This document shows positions 10,986-22,958 of a stretch of DNA of 64,000 bases, piece by piece. Below the pieces are notes generated by a model. The model was not told the origin of the DNA, searched no databases, and saw only the letters and a list, made by a program, of their open reading frames with translations. Position 1 is the first letter of the stretch. Each line of letters opens with the position of its first letter. The translations under genes and the position numbers were made by a program. This stretch comes from Phoronis australis (taxonomy: Eukaryota > Phoronida > Phoronidae): contig NMRA01000020.1 in assembly GCA_002633005.1 (NCBI GenBank), positions 459,621 through 523,620 of the forward strand. The letters run 5' to 3'.

Positions 10986-12099
10986 GAAAATTTGAGGCTA
11001 CGCGGGGGTGGTTCGAATTTCTAAAACCATGGACCTGTGATATTTTGCAAACGTCGACACTGTAGAATTCTCGGTAAGGTCCTTGGCGCAGCTTAATTAG
11101 GCGGCTCTCACCTCTACGTTCCTGAGATAAGGCGAAATTGGTAATACCAGAAATCAAGATGCCGTAACTGTTGCTCGCAAAGAACGCAGCTCAAATTCCG
11201 ATGTAATGTGGCCCAGAAAGTATCGCGGGCTGTACCGGTGAGTGTCGCGCGTAATTACTGCTGAGATTTCGCTCGTTTTTTTACAACCGAAATTGTTATA
11301 TCCAATGAGAAATTGTTTTGTTGGTTACGTGAGCTTTGAATCAGTGATGCGCTCGTATTTTTGCACTCATTTTTCGTTCGTAGTTTTACGCTCTATTCTA
11401 CGCTCGTATTTTTGCTTTCAAGCTCGTATTTCTTTACACGTTATGAAGTATTCAGAAAGTAACATCTCAGCTGCAAAGTATATAAGTGCAAAGAGTTGAA
11501 AATATCAAAGACTTACTGAAATGTTTTTACTTGCTGCCCTAACCATCCCAGGCATTTGAAAGAGGTCCGTTTTAGTACATATTGTGGTGCCAAAATGTAT
11601 ATCTAGCAGGTTGTCTGACAATGCTTTGATATTACTATTAAAATAAAACATGATTTTTTCATTTATTGCGACAAACTTTAATTCTCTTACTCTGAACAAT
11701 GCGTGCACATGACATGTGACATTGCAAAAAACATTGATTCAAAACGGTTATAGGGGGTTATGTCGTAGACTTTCGAAATGCTGATGGTAAATCACTCACT
11801 CTTTATTCAAGACATTTGGATAACAAACCATATGCATAACAAAAACAATATCAACTGCGTATCAATTTAATGGGTGGTGATCTCGTGGAGTCGTACTTAA
11901 ATATAATGACTATATTTGAGTCGTTTTGAGTCGCACTTAAATATAATACAAGCGTAAAACTTCTCAAGTGACCTACAAACCAGTTTTTTATTGAATGTAG
12001 CGATTTCGGTCATAAAACACGAGCGAAATCTTGGTCGTGATTACGAGCGTAATTACGCGAGACATGTAAGGTGCTAACATCGCTGGAGATGGGAACAAC
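10986..12099. other. No gene recognised
   Basis: AT-rich sequence with repeated short phrases such as GCTCGTATTTTTGC (11350-11430) and GAGTCG..CTTAAATATAAT (11890-11950). No supported exon. Confidence 0.4.
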
Positions 12100-12904
12100 C
12101 CACTATTCCAAAGGTTCACTACTTTGAAGGTTCACAACTCCGAAGGTTTACTCACTCCAAAAATATCTACAATTTTGGAACCAAGTGTAATTTTTATACT
12201 TTTGAGAGCAAAATAAACTACACTTTTGGTTATTAGATGCACTCAGAGTTGTAGCTGTACTGACAACTCTTTATATGGATTTTATGCGCATACGAAATTG
12301 CCGACGTGCCTTAAGAATACGTAAAATGAGTACGTACTTACTTTCTAAAAGAGAATGAAGCAGAAATATTGATGAATTATCAACCACGAAACATTTGTCA
12401 AATCCGTGTCAAGGTCACAACATTTCACAGCGTGACTGAAAGGTTTAGGACCATTGCGCCTCAACCTAACCCACCGGAACCACGCGCATGGCCTTACCGA
12501 AACAAATGTAGTTACTAGGCTACCTTGTCCCTGCCAGTCTTCACAAAGTCAGAGAGTCTCATTCAGTCTTATAAAATTTAAAACCACTGTTCGTCGCCGC
12601 CGTCAGTCCTGTCCCTGCTTGGGAATCTTTACTTAGATTCAAGAATCCCTGTTGGCAAAATTGTAACTGAGATCATTTGTAAACAATGCAATCAATGTTT
12701 TAATAACTATTCAGCTCTTGCACACCCTTTATATGGTTACTAAATGGACACAAATACAAAACTTTATTCATGTCAGTTCCGACTCATTAGCAGACAATCA
12801 GAGTAATGAACTGTCAGAATTCTGGTTTCGGAATTGTGAACATTTTAAGTAAGGAACTTTCGATGGTAACGGACCTTCAGAGTAGTAAACCCTCGGAACA
12901 GTGG
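12100..12904. mobile_element. Foldback-like element with internally repeated arms
   Basis: The left end (12100-12160) has about three degenerate 16-base units of the type AAGGTTCACTACTTTG / AAGGTTCACAACTCCG. The right end (12843-12904) carries the same units in inverted orientation (CAGAGTAGTAAACCCTCGGAACAGTGG). The complement of the right end (CCACTGTTCCGAGGGTTTAC) aligns with the left (CCACTATTCCAAAGGTTCAC). Repeated units inside inverted ends are characteristic of foldback/Galileo-type elements. The interior of about 680 bases has no recognisable transposase. Confidence 0.6.
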
Positions 12905-13777
12905 CATGTAACCTTAGAAACTTTCTCAATGAAGTTTGTTGCTCGTATGAAACCTGCGAGTCTGGGCACCATTGATACTGATTGGCAAGAGAAGACTTAA
13001 GTCATTGACCAAAGTTTTTATTAGGCCGGCCGGTCTAGAGCTGCAAGAGCTACGTTTCTCTAATAATGTGAACGTGCTTGTCGGGGATTTCTCAACGCAA
13101 GAAAACATGGTAGTTAAGCTGGTTTTTGAGCAACGACGGAGGACTGCCAATAGTGAACTTAAGATCGACGTGTACTGAATTTAAAAAAACGGAAACACAC
13201 ACGCATGCATGTCAATCCACTGATCCACAATCAAAGTGGACACTAGATGACAAAATATTTGACGATCACTTTCAATTCAAAATTTGAAAATGTCTGCACT
13301 TGATTGTACTTTGCTATCAAGTATGACGAAACAGCAGACGATAAATCTATCTTCTCTTCTTTTGTTGTTTGGTCGTTTTTAAGGCATTCACACCGCACTA
13401 CTTTTTGGGATTTTGAGAGCTCTTTCGCTGCTAGCTTAGCTTGGCATAGACATTTACTTCCAGACTCCTCTGTTACCCGATGGTGTAGACACCACGTGCG
13501 TTCAATGTCCACGAATAACATAAAGCCTCCCGCTCTAATCAGCTGCACGATCCTGTCACTGAAACAGAACTCGGGTTGTCGGGATGATTACGTGAAGCAT
13601 TGTGAGTAAAAATTCAAAATTATTACTTTGGCTATCATTGTAGTTAGTAGCACGAGTGGCTGCAACACTTATGTTGTTGTTGTTGTCCTTCTATACCCTG
13701 GCTTTAAAGGAGAGGCTGGGTCTGGACCTTTTCCACGAGGCGGGAGAAGGAGGGTTCGAGCCCCCCCCCCCCTGGCT
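12905..13777. other. No gene recognised, ends in poly-C before the gap
   Basis: Two overlapping open frames at 13243-13609 are unsupported. A possible minus-strand exon is noted under rejected items. A 12-base C run immediately precedes the gap and may explain the assembly break. Confidence 0.4.
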
Positions 13778-14379
13778 NNNNNNNNNNNNNNNNNNNNNNN
13801 NNNNNNNNNNNNNNNNNNNNNNNNNNNNNNNNNNNNNNNNNNNNNNNNNNNNNNNNNNNNNNNNNNNNNNNNNNNNNNNNNNNNNNNNNNNNNNNNNNNN
13901 NNNNNNNNNNNNNNNNNNNNNNNNNNNNNNNNNNNNNNNNNNNNNNNNNNNNNNNNNNNNNNNNNNNNNNNNNNNNNNNNNNNNNNNNNNNNNNNNNNNN
14001 NNNNNNNNNNNNNNNNNNNNNNNNNNNNNNNNNNNNNNNNNNNNNNNNNNNNNNNNNNNNNNNNNNNNNNNNNNNNNNNNNNNNNNNNNNNNNNNNNNNN
14101 NNNNNNNNNNNNNNNNNNNNNNNNNNNNNNNNNNNNNNNNNNNNNNNNNNNNNNNNNNNNNNNNNNNNNNNNNNNNNNNNNNNNNNNNNNNNNNNNNNNN
14201 NNNNNNNNNNNNNNNNNNNNNNNNNNNNNNNNNNNNNNNNNNNNNNNNNNNNNNNNNNNNNNNNNNNNNNNNNNNNNNNNNNNNNNNNNNNNNNNNNNNN
14301 NNNNNNNNNNNNNNNNNNNNNNNNNNNNNNNNNNNNNNNNNNNNNNNNNNNNNNNNNNNNNNNNNNNNNNNNNNNNNNN
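13778..14379. other. Assembly gap of 602 N
   Basis: Unresolved bases. Any open frame spanning the gap is an artefact. Confidence 0.99.
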
Positions 14380-14760
14380 CTGTTTAAGATATGCTCTGGC
14401 AACCTGCCATCGTACTGCCCATTTTCCGTGTCTAACATCCATCCCGGATTGTGGTGTGAACCTATGTGCCTGCTTATGCCGGCGTCCACGTGAACGAAAA
14501 ATCGGATCACCTGGCTGGGGCATCTAACGACAACAGCCCTCTCAATCTCTACATCTCCGACATCAAGCTTTTGACTAGGCACTCTTCCACCGTCAACATC
14601 AAACAGAGATTGTCTACCTATGGCGACGGGACTCACATCCTGCACTCTGGAATTATATTTCCAACCTACAGCTCAAGCCGGTCCAGGGGCATACAGAGGC
14701 GACTGAAAAACCAACAACTACCGGGCAACATCAGTATTGGTTAGTTGACTTTTCCTGCTG
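14380..14760 (+). pseudogene. Non-LTR retrotransposon relic (RNase H region)
   Basis: Just after the gap the plus strand encodes LMPAYAGVHVNEKSDHLAGA. This matches the RNase H motif of non-LTR retrotransposon pol proteins, typically W-x-PAHxGxxGNExADxLA, including the key Asp of the last catalytic block. Degenerate C-terminal sequence follows to about 14744. The usual GN is replaced by VN, and the upstream part of the domain and any reverse transcriptase are missing or in the gap. I infer an old fragment; the clade is undetermined. Confidence 0.6.
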
Positions 14761-15919
14761 TCAGGATGGAAGTGTGATGACACGATTAATGCCAAAACAC
14801 GTTGTCTATGACCATGTTTGCGATAGGTAATTTGCAGGTAACTGGCTACGACCGACCCGTTCCAATACCCTGGCTACGAATGTGATACCAGTTGGCTGGT
14901 ACTGTTTCAGGTTCATAGAGGAAAAATAAGCAACTAAACACCAGGGCCCGGAATCTAATCTTTGTACTCGAAACGGACTCGAAATTATTTTTGGCAATAT
15001 AGACACTTGAATTCCCACAAAAGTAGAGTAGAAAATGCCAAACAGAGTTCCGAGTTTCATTTCGAGTAAAAAGATTTTAGAACCTGGACCCAGGTTACAT
15101 ATGATTTTCTAATACATTATTATTCACATTTATGTGAGTTTCTGTGGTCGTGCTTATAATTATTAGTTATCATGATAATCATTTACGGATTTTCAAAGTT
15201 GTGCTGCTGATTATGATAAACATTGATAACGAATCAGCTACTTGATTTAGGAAATAATTCATCACAATCTGCTGTATTTGCTGTGTTCAACTTAGGATAA
15301 TGTTGATTAGACACTACCTGGTTACCATGGCAACTATGCATTACTGCATTTCGCTCGACATCGGTTTATTTGAAGACTGGTTACCAAATCTGATTTTAGA
15401 CTTTAGAAAGCCGATACCTTAGGAGTACTAAATTTATCTTTTATCAATGTACGCGTGCGAACGTGACTGCTGGTCAATTAAATTGAGTGGACGTCGAGTG
15501 CAGCATGTTGTTTTTGGAAAAAACACAGCCACAGACAGTGAAATTACGTGTTGTCTGCAAGAAATAAATATTCAATATCTACGCAAATAAAACAGTGAAT
15601 ACATGCAGCTAAACGAAATGGAAACCTTTGCGCTGCATGGCCGGCGCTTGAGAGGCCTGTAGCAGCCTGTTGGTGAACCTGCATTCCGTAAATGCAAGAC
15701 ATTACCTATCTACCTGCGGTGAGAAATCTTCACTCAGAGACTGAAAACGATGAATTTTATCCTATATGGCCTAGAAAATTATTAATTCTATACAATAATT
15801 CAATATTTCAAATTCACTGATCGCCGTTTGCTAGGGTAGCCTACGTTAGTCAGGTTCCGAGCATATTCGAAGCACGCTCACCTTTTACTTGCGAGATCTT
15901 GCTTATCTCGCCAGTCACT
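14761..15919. other. No gene recognised
   Basis: AT-rich sequence. No supported exon or repeat array seen. Confidence 0.4.
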
Positions 15920-16070
15920 CACGTCTACGGGTCAAGAGGGCCATGCCCCCCTAAAATTCTCCCAGATTCCATTTGGCAGGGTGCAAATGTCTGACAGGCA
16001 AAATCCTGGCTAATACTCTGCCCTGCCCTCCCCCTAACTCAAAATCCTGGATCCGCCCCTGCTCCTGCTC
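15920..16070 (+). mobile_element. Dispersed GGATCCGCC-ended repeat, copy 1
   Basis: It is closely similar to 54060-54198: both hold CCCAGATTCCATTTGGCA, GGCAAAATCCTGGCTAATAC and CTCAAAATCCTGGATC in the same order. It ends GGATCCGCCCCTG. The 54-kb copy also has the opposite end, CAGTGGCGGATTTAAGG, suggesting inverted ends. Non-coding. Confidence 0.7.
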
Positions 16071-16229
16071 TGGCTTCGTTCCCGTAGAAGTAAGACTCTC
16101 GCAAAGAACGTGCGGAGGGAAATCTTCGCTTAAGGAAAGGACACAGTGAGTTGTATATGTAATTCAACACTCGCCGACCAATTACTTTAGTGGCCGCCAT
16201 TTTGTAAGGGTATGCCAGCATAGACTATA

Positions 16230-16580
16230 ATACATGGCATAGGCGGATTTAGGGTGGGGCAGGCCCCCTTCCCCCCTCCCCCTTGGCTGCCGGAAAAAAT
16301 AAAATAGCTAGAGCCTGAGGCAAAATTTAGTTTAGTAATTAATCCTGGTAATTAACGAGAGGCTGAAACAAGATTTAGCGTGTTTGCGTGTGCGTTTGGG
16401 GGGGAACTTAGACCTAGTGGAAAGCGTCCTATCGAGACCAGCCTTTTTATAGTCCGGCGAGAAATTCGGGCACCCCTAGGATTTCCCAGCATTTAGGCTG
16501 AGTGCGCGCATGCAACCGATTGCCCAAGACAGCATGTTGGGCACCCCCTTATGATATCCTAGATCCGCCATTGCATGGAC
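16230..16580 (-). mobile_element. Inverted-ended repeat (CGGATTTAGG ... CCTAGATCCGCC)
   Basis: It begins ATAGGCGGATTTAGGG and ends GATATCCTAGATCCGCCATTG. In reverse complement these are the two ends of the element at 43930-44783. A CATGG sequence flanks both sides, possibly a target duplication. The interior holds homopolymer C/G runs and no ORF. Confidence 0.65.
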
Positions 16581-18383
16581 CGCCAACTCCGTAGACGTTC
16601 AATGGACGAAATCAGTGCTCTTACAGTAGCCCTGACGTCATTATTCACTAGCGACACCTGGCCAAATTATCTGGTGTTATTTCCGGCAAGTACGTCTGCT
16701 TAAAGTCCTTCAAGTTCTCTCACGCGTTGTTAACCCTTATTATATGGTTAGAAGATGTTATAAGGATCCAAGAAGTACCTACCCCATAACTAATACACGA
16801 TCCGTACTCGAAAACAGTTTCAATGAACGCGCCACTCACGATTCGCACCCGAAGAAACACCGCCATTTTGAACTTGCCGCGAACCCGGAAGTACAATTCA
16901 TTCAGGAACCCAGGCCGAGAAAACGCCGTCAGTGCGACTCGAGCAGTGCCTGTACTGTTACCAGCCAGCAAACGGGGATAAAATGATCGACAGCGCGCCT
17001 TAATTTTAATAAAATCAAACTACAGACAATTTTATCGAATTTGCTGAAGAAATGTGGCGAATAAATTTTGACAGAAATTATTTTGCCAGACTCGGGACCG
17101 CAGCCTATCGGACCCGGTGCGGATCGAGACCAGACACTGGCGAACGGTAAATGCATGCGGTTGCAAGCTGTTTTGTCGAAGTAAAATGGTCAAATGATAA
17201 ATGCTGCATATATTCAAGGGTAGTTTCAGACACTTGCATGAAATTACGGGCTGGTTAGTCCTGTGTCACACTGCCGCGGCAGACTTTAGTTAGCCTCAGT
17301 CACCAGCAACCAGTGAAGACTATAGTCAAAATACAGCTTGTTAGGCGGCCTATACAGCTTTGCGCCAAGACTACCCTTAGGCCTAACTGGTCGCTGGCCA
17401 CAAACACAAAAAACACGAAAATTGAACAAAGTTTCTTTTTTGTAGCAACGTTTGTCAAAATGTATCAACGTTAAATCTTCACAAATTACAAAGTAGCCGA
17501 TTGAACATGCCTTTCAGTTCAGCAAAAGTCGACATTGTAGGTGCCGCCAGAAATGAGACGAAGTCCAACGGGAATTGTGAGCACATTTATCACTTAATGA
17601 GTAACAACTGCGAGGCTGAAATTTGGTGAACACTGCTAAATCGTGCAGAATAGTAAGTAAAGTTATGTCTAACTAAATGTCACCGTAATTTGTTGGCGAA
17701 AACAATTTACACAAAGTTTTAAACTCGTAACTCATTTCGCTGTCCTCCAGGGCAATATGGCCGACGCGATCCAAACAAAGTGACCCAAATTTCGCCACAA
17801 AACTTACAATAACTTTACAGTGCTTGCCCCGATTTTGATACTTTTTCGATTTTTACTGAGTAGAATGTACTACCTTTCCGATGATAGCAAAGTACTTTTT
17901 CAAAACGAGGAAAAAAATAAAACTGAAAAAAATAGGTTCGACTCATATTGGTTCCTAGGTTCGACCGGCCTACGTAAGAAACTAAACACCAATGCTATTT
18001 TAACATACTAAGTACGCGTAACATTCCAAAAAAAATCAACGACCACAAACTACAAACTATAAATACACTACATATGCAAACGAATCACGATATATTACTA
18101 ATAAGACAATATAATGAAGACTTTTCGAGCAAACCATAGCACATTCAGTTACAAGGAAAAAATGGCGGCGTTCAGGACAAGTTCCTGAACTGATGAGCCG
18201 GAAATGTGGGTACGGAAATAACCGATGACAACCGGTAATCATACGGTTGAAAAATCGCTTTTGGCAAGAAAGGCGAAAAGAATGTAAAGAAAGGGTGCCG
18301 AAAATAAGATTTTATGTAGTAAGTATTTTCGGATACTGGAACCACATGGGCAGTTTGCAACAAGGACTTTAATCACGGCGTGC
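16581..18383. other. Gene-poor stretch with a CpG-bearing patch
   Basis: Around 16800-16970 CpG density rises. The minus strand reads CAAAATGGCGG, a context usable as a start codon or as a YY1-type motif, followed 30 bases later by GTGAGT. The encoded start, MAVFLRVRI, has no other support. Nothing else is identified. Confidence 0.35.
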
Positions 18384-18536
18384 GTTCAGTAGGCGATAGG
18401 ACCTACGCTAGGACCTACGCTAGGACCTAGCTAAAAGCTAGTCAAAGTCACGTGCTCTCATTTAAAATGCACAGCAATATCTCACGTAATCTCGCGAAGT
18501 CTTGCTTTTTAGCGAGGTCCTAGCGTTACTGAACGG
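18384..18536. mobile_element. MITE with CGTTCAGTA ends and a 12-bp tandem repeat
   Basis: The left edge CGTTCAGTAGGCG and right edge CGTTACTGAACG are inverted complements, and the inner AGGACC(T)ACGC / GCGAGGTCCT also pair. The left arm has expanded into three tandem units of TAGGACCTACGC (18397-18431). Non-coding. Confidence 0.65.
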
Positions 18537-19046
18537 GTGGATGGTCGTCACAATACACTAACCGAAAACTGAAACAGATAATTTGGGAGAGTGGCGCCTC
18601 CTCTAGGATAGTACACTAGAAAATGTCGGAGTTCCGAATCTTTTGTCTATACTCTACGGTGCCAGTAAGTGTAGAAAGTTCACCGGCAATGAGAACGATC
18701 GTCGTTCACATTTGCCAGTTTGCATTGTGTATGCAGGTTAGGTTCCTGAATGGTACCGTGTTTTTCTAGAAATTTGACCATTAATGTACCAAAATTGTAG
18801 GCCAGTATTTTCCACTTGAAGTAATTGTCTAAGCAGTCACATTCCACTGAAAAGTAGTACCACATCGAAGAACATTGAATTTCTAACGATGTGAATTGCA
18901 AGGAAATATGTTATTGTTCTTGGCATTAGTGTAGACTTGTTGAAATTACAATGTCGAGTGTCAAGCCTACTCACTTGGTAGTCATTTTAGCCGTCTGACG
19001 CCGAATGATAACGTCAGTATTTTATCATTCCCTGGTATATATTCAG
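18537..19046. other. No gene recognised
   Basis: Flank upstream of a candidate exon; no motif supported. Confidence 0.35.
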
Positions 19047-19295
19047 GGATTAACGGTACAAGAAATCAAATCTACGAAGGAGTTAAAAGAGTCTCCGAGG
19101 ACATATCACGCGTGCCAACAAACTGTTCCAGTTTTATTGGTTTGTGAACGAGCCTATCAGATCGAATCAAAGCCGATGCTTTTAACAGACCTACATACAA
19201 ATATTTTGGAAGAGATCATGATCTCAATGGCAACATTACAAAGATCAGCAAAATTCCCACGAGGATGTCTGTTTGGAAACTGCGTGCATTTGCTG
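19047..19295 (+). CDS. Candidate internal exon, unknown protein
   Basis: An open stretch of exactly 83 codons lies between a pyrimidine-poor acceptor (TATATTCAG) and a donor (TTGCTG/GTAAAT), both in phase 0. The peptide starts GLTVQEIKSTKELKESPRTY, includes a Cys/Val-rich central segment, and continues with LLTDLHTNILEEIM. I do not recognise a family, and no partner exon was found, so this may be coincidence. Confidence 0.25.
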
Positions 19296-21183
19296 GTAAA
19301 TGAATACTTATTGTTGCGATTCTCGCTCGGTTAACATGATTTTCGCTCAGAAATTAGCAAGAACGAGATTCTGTGAAGGAATAATTCCACGATAACACTA
19401 TGTACTACGGTAATGTTCTGATAATTGCAAAATGTTTATAAGTAAAGCCAGAGACGGTCAAATAAGGCTAAACGGAGGAATTGGAGAGAAGATAAAGTAA
19501 ACAGTTCATCAAAAATGTATGGATAACATTCTAGAAAAATGGCTGCAGCCATATGTTGTCCATGTGTCACATAACATGCGAACCATGTGGCTGTTTTGTA
19601 AACTAAGTTACGAAGTTACACGATCTCTGTCTATAGTGAAGGTATCGGGTTCTGCTAGTAATATTGTTGTAGAGCGCCAAAGAATATCTTTACTTTCCCA
19701 AACATTTATTTTTTGAATAGCCCCCCACTTATTTCAGTGCTGCGCCGCCCATGTTTTAGCGAATTACATGGCAACTGCGGAGAAAAGAACACCCACCAAA
19801 GACCGTTATGTCCAGTTTGTGAGATTGGGAGTATGAGTTTTTAGATGATTCCTGCCTTTGCTTTTCAAGACTGACCCCAATGATGCACTAGCAGGTGAAA
19901 GAACGAGGTTTGGGTGAAATCATCAAAACAGGGTTTAGTATCCCTTTAACTTTGACAAGTCGCAAAATCTGTAATTTCTTTACGTAGGTGCCTTCCGCCC
20001 ACTTGGTCAGATGCGGGGTTTCTTTGATGGGCAATATGACCTAACTCAAACACGCCGTGAAACTATACAAGTGAACGATTCAATTAACGTTTTATTGACT
20101 GTAATTAGAGTGCATATTGTGAATGATATCTTGATTTACATGTAGGGATTCAATCAGAAAGTCTAGAGCTAAGAGAATGTCAGTAACAGGACTAAAGTTT
20201 ATGTTGTGCCGGTATCACGACCGACGAAATCAGTATTTAGCCAAATAATTAACTGAATTTTGATGTACATGTAATTGTTGATAACTTCACAACGTTTCGG
20301 ACACATCTACAAACATCCAGTGACAGAATTAACAAGTGTTTATGCATACTTTGTAGGTTTTGTCTGAATATATATCGGATTCTTAAATTTGTCGGAATAT
20401 TTCAAGTTACTTCTCTGTATTTTACTCGGTGCATATATTTACCGCCTAAATTTATACTTTGACATCGATGGCAGTCTTTCTATAATAGCGCCAAACGACG
20501 AGAAAAAACAAAACAAACTTGAAACATAATGCAAGCGGGATTGTCTAAATTCCATTGAATCATAAAAAATGTTTACGCAAATGAACTGCACCTTTGTTTA
20601 CTGCAAACTAACGCCCGCGTTTGTAATTTGAGATTTACAGACCTAGCATTCTCAAATTTCTAAGTCACCAAACAAATTGTGAGCTGACGTAAAGCGACCT
20701 GAAATACTACGTTGTACATAGTCGAACAATAGTGCGAAATAATGAATATGTCATTTAATTTTAATTAATACAAGCATAGTTAATCATAAGCTAATAACGT
20801 CGTTTACATCTCAGCGGTTTCAAATGACTGACGGATTAAAACTATGCTCATGGCGTCAAGCTGCTTTATCCTATCCTCGTAATTAAGATGGATGCAGGAA
20901 CATATCCGTGTTAATTAAACGTATGTTAAAAGTAGCGAAAAGAAGCCTTTATGTAGAATATAAGTCTGCCGTCATTCGGGTGCGTGACAGTTACAATATA
21001 ACCACGTAATAGCTTAATTAATGGATGAGGAAAAAGGGTGGCAACAGGAAACGGCGAGGCATTATGCTAGGGAAAGTTTCACTCGTTATCAACATATAAG
21101 TTATATCCTCATTGGGCAGTTATGCTTTTGCTAAAATTTAGGAAATTACATTATAAAAATTTAGGTAATTACATAATAAAACA
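19296..21183. other. No gene recognised
   Basis: AT-rich; no exon, RNA gene or array supported. Confidence 0.4.
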
Positions 21184-21257
21184 ACAACAACCATCGTCGT
21201 CGTCGTCAACATTATCATCATCTTCATCATCATCATCGTCATCATCATCATCATTGT
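21184..21257. repeat. Interrupted (CAT/CGT)n microsatellite
   Basis: Imperfect trinucleotide tract of CATCGTCGTCGTCGTC then (ATC)n with CATCATCATCATCGTC. The open frame across it (poly-Ser in one frame) is produced by the repeat. Confidence 0.9.
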
Positions 21258-22834
21258 TATTCGCAGTATTGAAAGTGGCGACTTTCGGTTCTATAGTTGA
21301 TGGTAATTATGATACCTGCCCTTTGCGTAGACCTCATTTGTTTGAAAGGGTGAATGAGAAAAAACAATTAAAAGCTTTGTCTTTCCTGTCCCAGGAATAA
21401 TTCAGGCAGATTCTTACAACATGTTAAGCATGCGCATTTTGAAAACCTCAGCTTACAAAGTGTGTCCATCGTTAGAAAGGTTTGGTGAACAGATCGCCGG
21501 ACAAGTATACGCATTGCACTCGTACGTGCGCGTCATAATATGAGTGTATATAATAAACAGTTGCAATAAAAAAGCAGATGAGGGGAGGAATGGAATTTAA
21601 TGCAGTCCTATCAGATCCGTGATTACAATGGTCTAACATGTAACATGTATACAATCTAACTAATAAATGTCCATGATTTAAATTAATCTATGCTCACCCC
21701 CATGAACGTCGCCATTGACACAGACATGATGTCTTGGTTTTAATTTTTGTTAGGACCGTTCTTGAAAACAAGCAGACGTCTTGAAAAAAACAATCTGGAA
21801 TAATGTTGAAATTAATATGCTTAATCGATAAATAACGTTCCACATGCGTTGTTACAAGCCATGAAGCTATACACGTGTTTTGCAGTTATGGCTAAAAGTA
21901 GCACAACTGGTTCTGTTCTCATCTTGAAACCTGGAAGCTGCCAGAGGTGGCGATGGGTACAGAAAGAATCCGAGCCATTTCAGCTCAGTGGCACCAGGTG
22001 ACGTTGGGGTGAAAGAAAGAACGGCCAGGTCCATTTCAGCTAGCGTCACTGAGATGACCTTTTATTTTTAAAAATATGAACTACTAAAGTAAACTTCCTA
22101 AAACGGTGCCAAATTTCAGATTTCAGAACTAATCACATTTTTATGCTGATCATTGACATAAACGGCGAGCGTGATGTTTTTATATTATCACTGTCCGACT
22201 CTGTTTTACTAGCTCATCTAACCTCCCCTCGGTAACTATCAAAGTATTTTACGCGATGAATTCACTTGCCTCAATTTCTTTGGATGACAGGCAGCCAACA
22301 GCAAGAATTGATGATTTGTAATGAAATCACAAAACAGCGGATTTTAAGCCAAAATTTAACGTATATAAATGGCTGTTTCTCCCAAGGGAAAGTCTCGTCG
22401 TACTTGTTACATTTGAACAAACATCTCAAGCTGAAATCTTTCATGTATTAAGAGTGACATTTTGTGCATCTAAAAGAACAGACAAGGAGGAAATTGGTTT
22501 TGAACTCATTTCTGTTTCACTTTGTATGAGGATTCTTAAATTCACTTAAACCAACATAAAAAGTTAGGTAAAATTTGTATTCTATTGATTGTTGTCAATA
22601 TATTCAGGAAATTTCAACAATTGGACCGTTAGATAACATTCGTGACAGTGTCATGGCAATAGATTCAGTGTGCTGCTAAAGTGCCGCTTCTTTTCTATGT
22701 GCTCATTTTTCCCGTCTCAAAAATGCCAGAAGATTTTAACACGTTAGTGTCATTCTTGGTAATTCTTTCAAACGAAACATTTGTATGCACTTCAGCACTG
22801 CAAAAACCAGGTTCTCTTGTTGTTTGAACCAACG
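21258..22834. other. Gene-free, with a partial TTAA-family repeat
   Basis: 22262-22340 matches the left part of the TTAA-ended dispersed family (GAATTGATGATTTGTAATGAAATCAC). No gene supported. Confidence 0.4.
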
Positions 22835-22958
22835 GCATCAGACTACTTGGGTACATTGGTAACGAGCATCAGACTATTTGGGTACATTGGTAACGAGCAT
22901 CAGACTATTTGGGTACATTGGTAACTAGCATCAGACTATTTGGGTACATTGGTAACGA
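22835..22958. repeat. 31-bp minisatellite, four copies
   Basis: Unit GCATCAGACTATTTGGGTAC plus ATTGGTAACGA is repeated from 22835, 22866, 22897 and 22928 with single-base differences (ACTTGG in unit 1, AACTA in unit 3). Near identity implies recent expansion. Confidence 0.95.

Noticed and set aside
13481-13561. Possible minus-strand exon (DRIVQLIRAGGFMLFVDIER) with a TTCTGTTTCAG acceptor and GTAACA donor
   Set aside because: Weak donor, no partner exon and no recognised family; overlaps an equally open plus-strand frame.
13628-14645. Open frames of 240-313 codons on both strands
   Set aside because: They consist almost wholly of N from the assembly gap.
16860-16890. CAAAATGGCGG start followed by GTGAGT on the minus strand
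   Set aside because: Nine codons only, and the sequence equally fits a YY1-type motif; no downstream exon found.
21122-21400. Ser-rich 92-codon frame
   Set aside because: Poly-Ser comes from the trinucleotide repeat.
22835-22958. CRISPR-like array
   Set aside because: Direct tandem units without spacers in animal DNA; a minisatellite.
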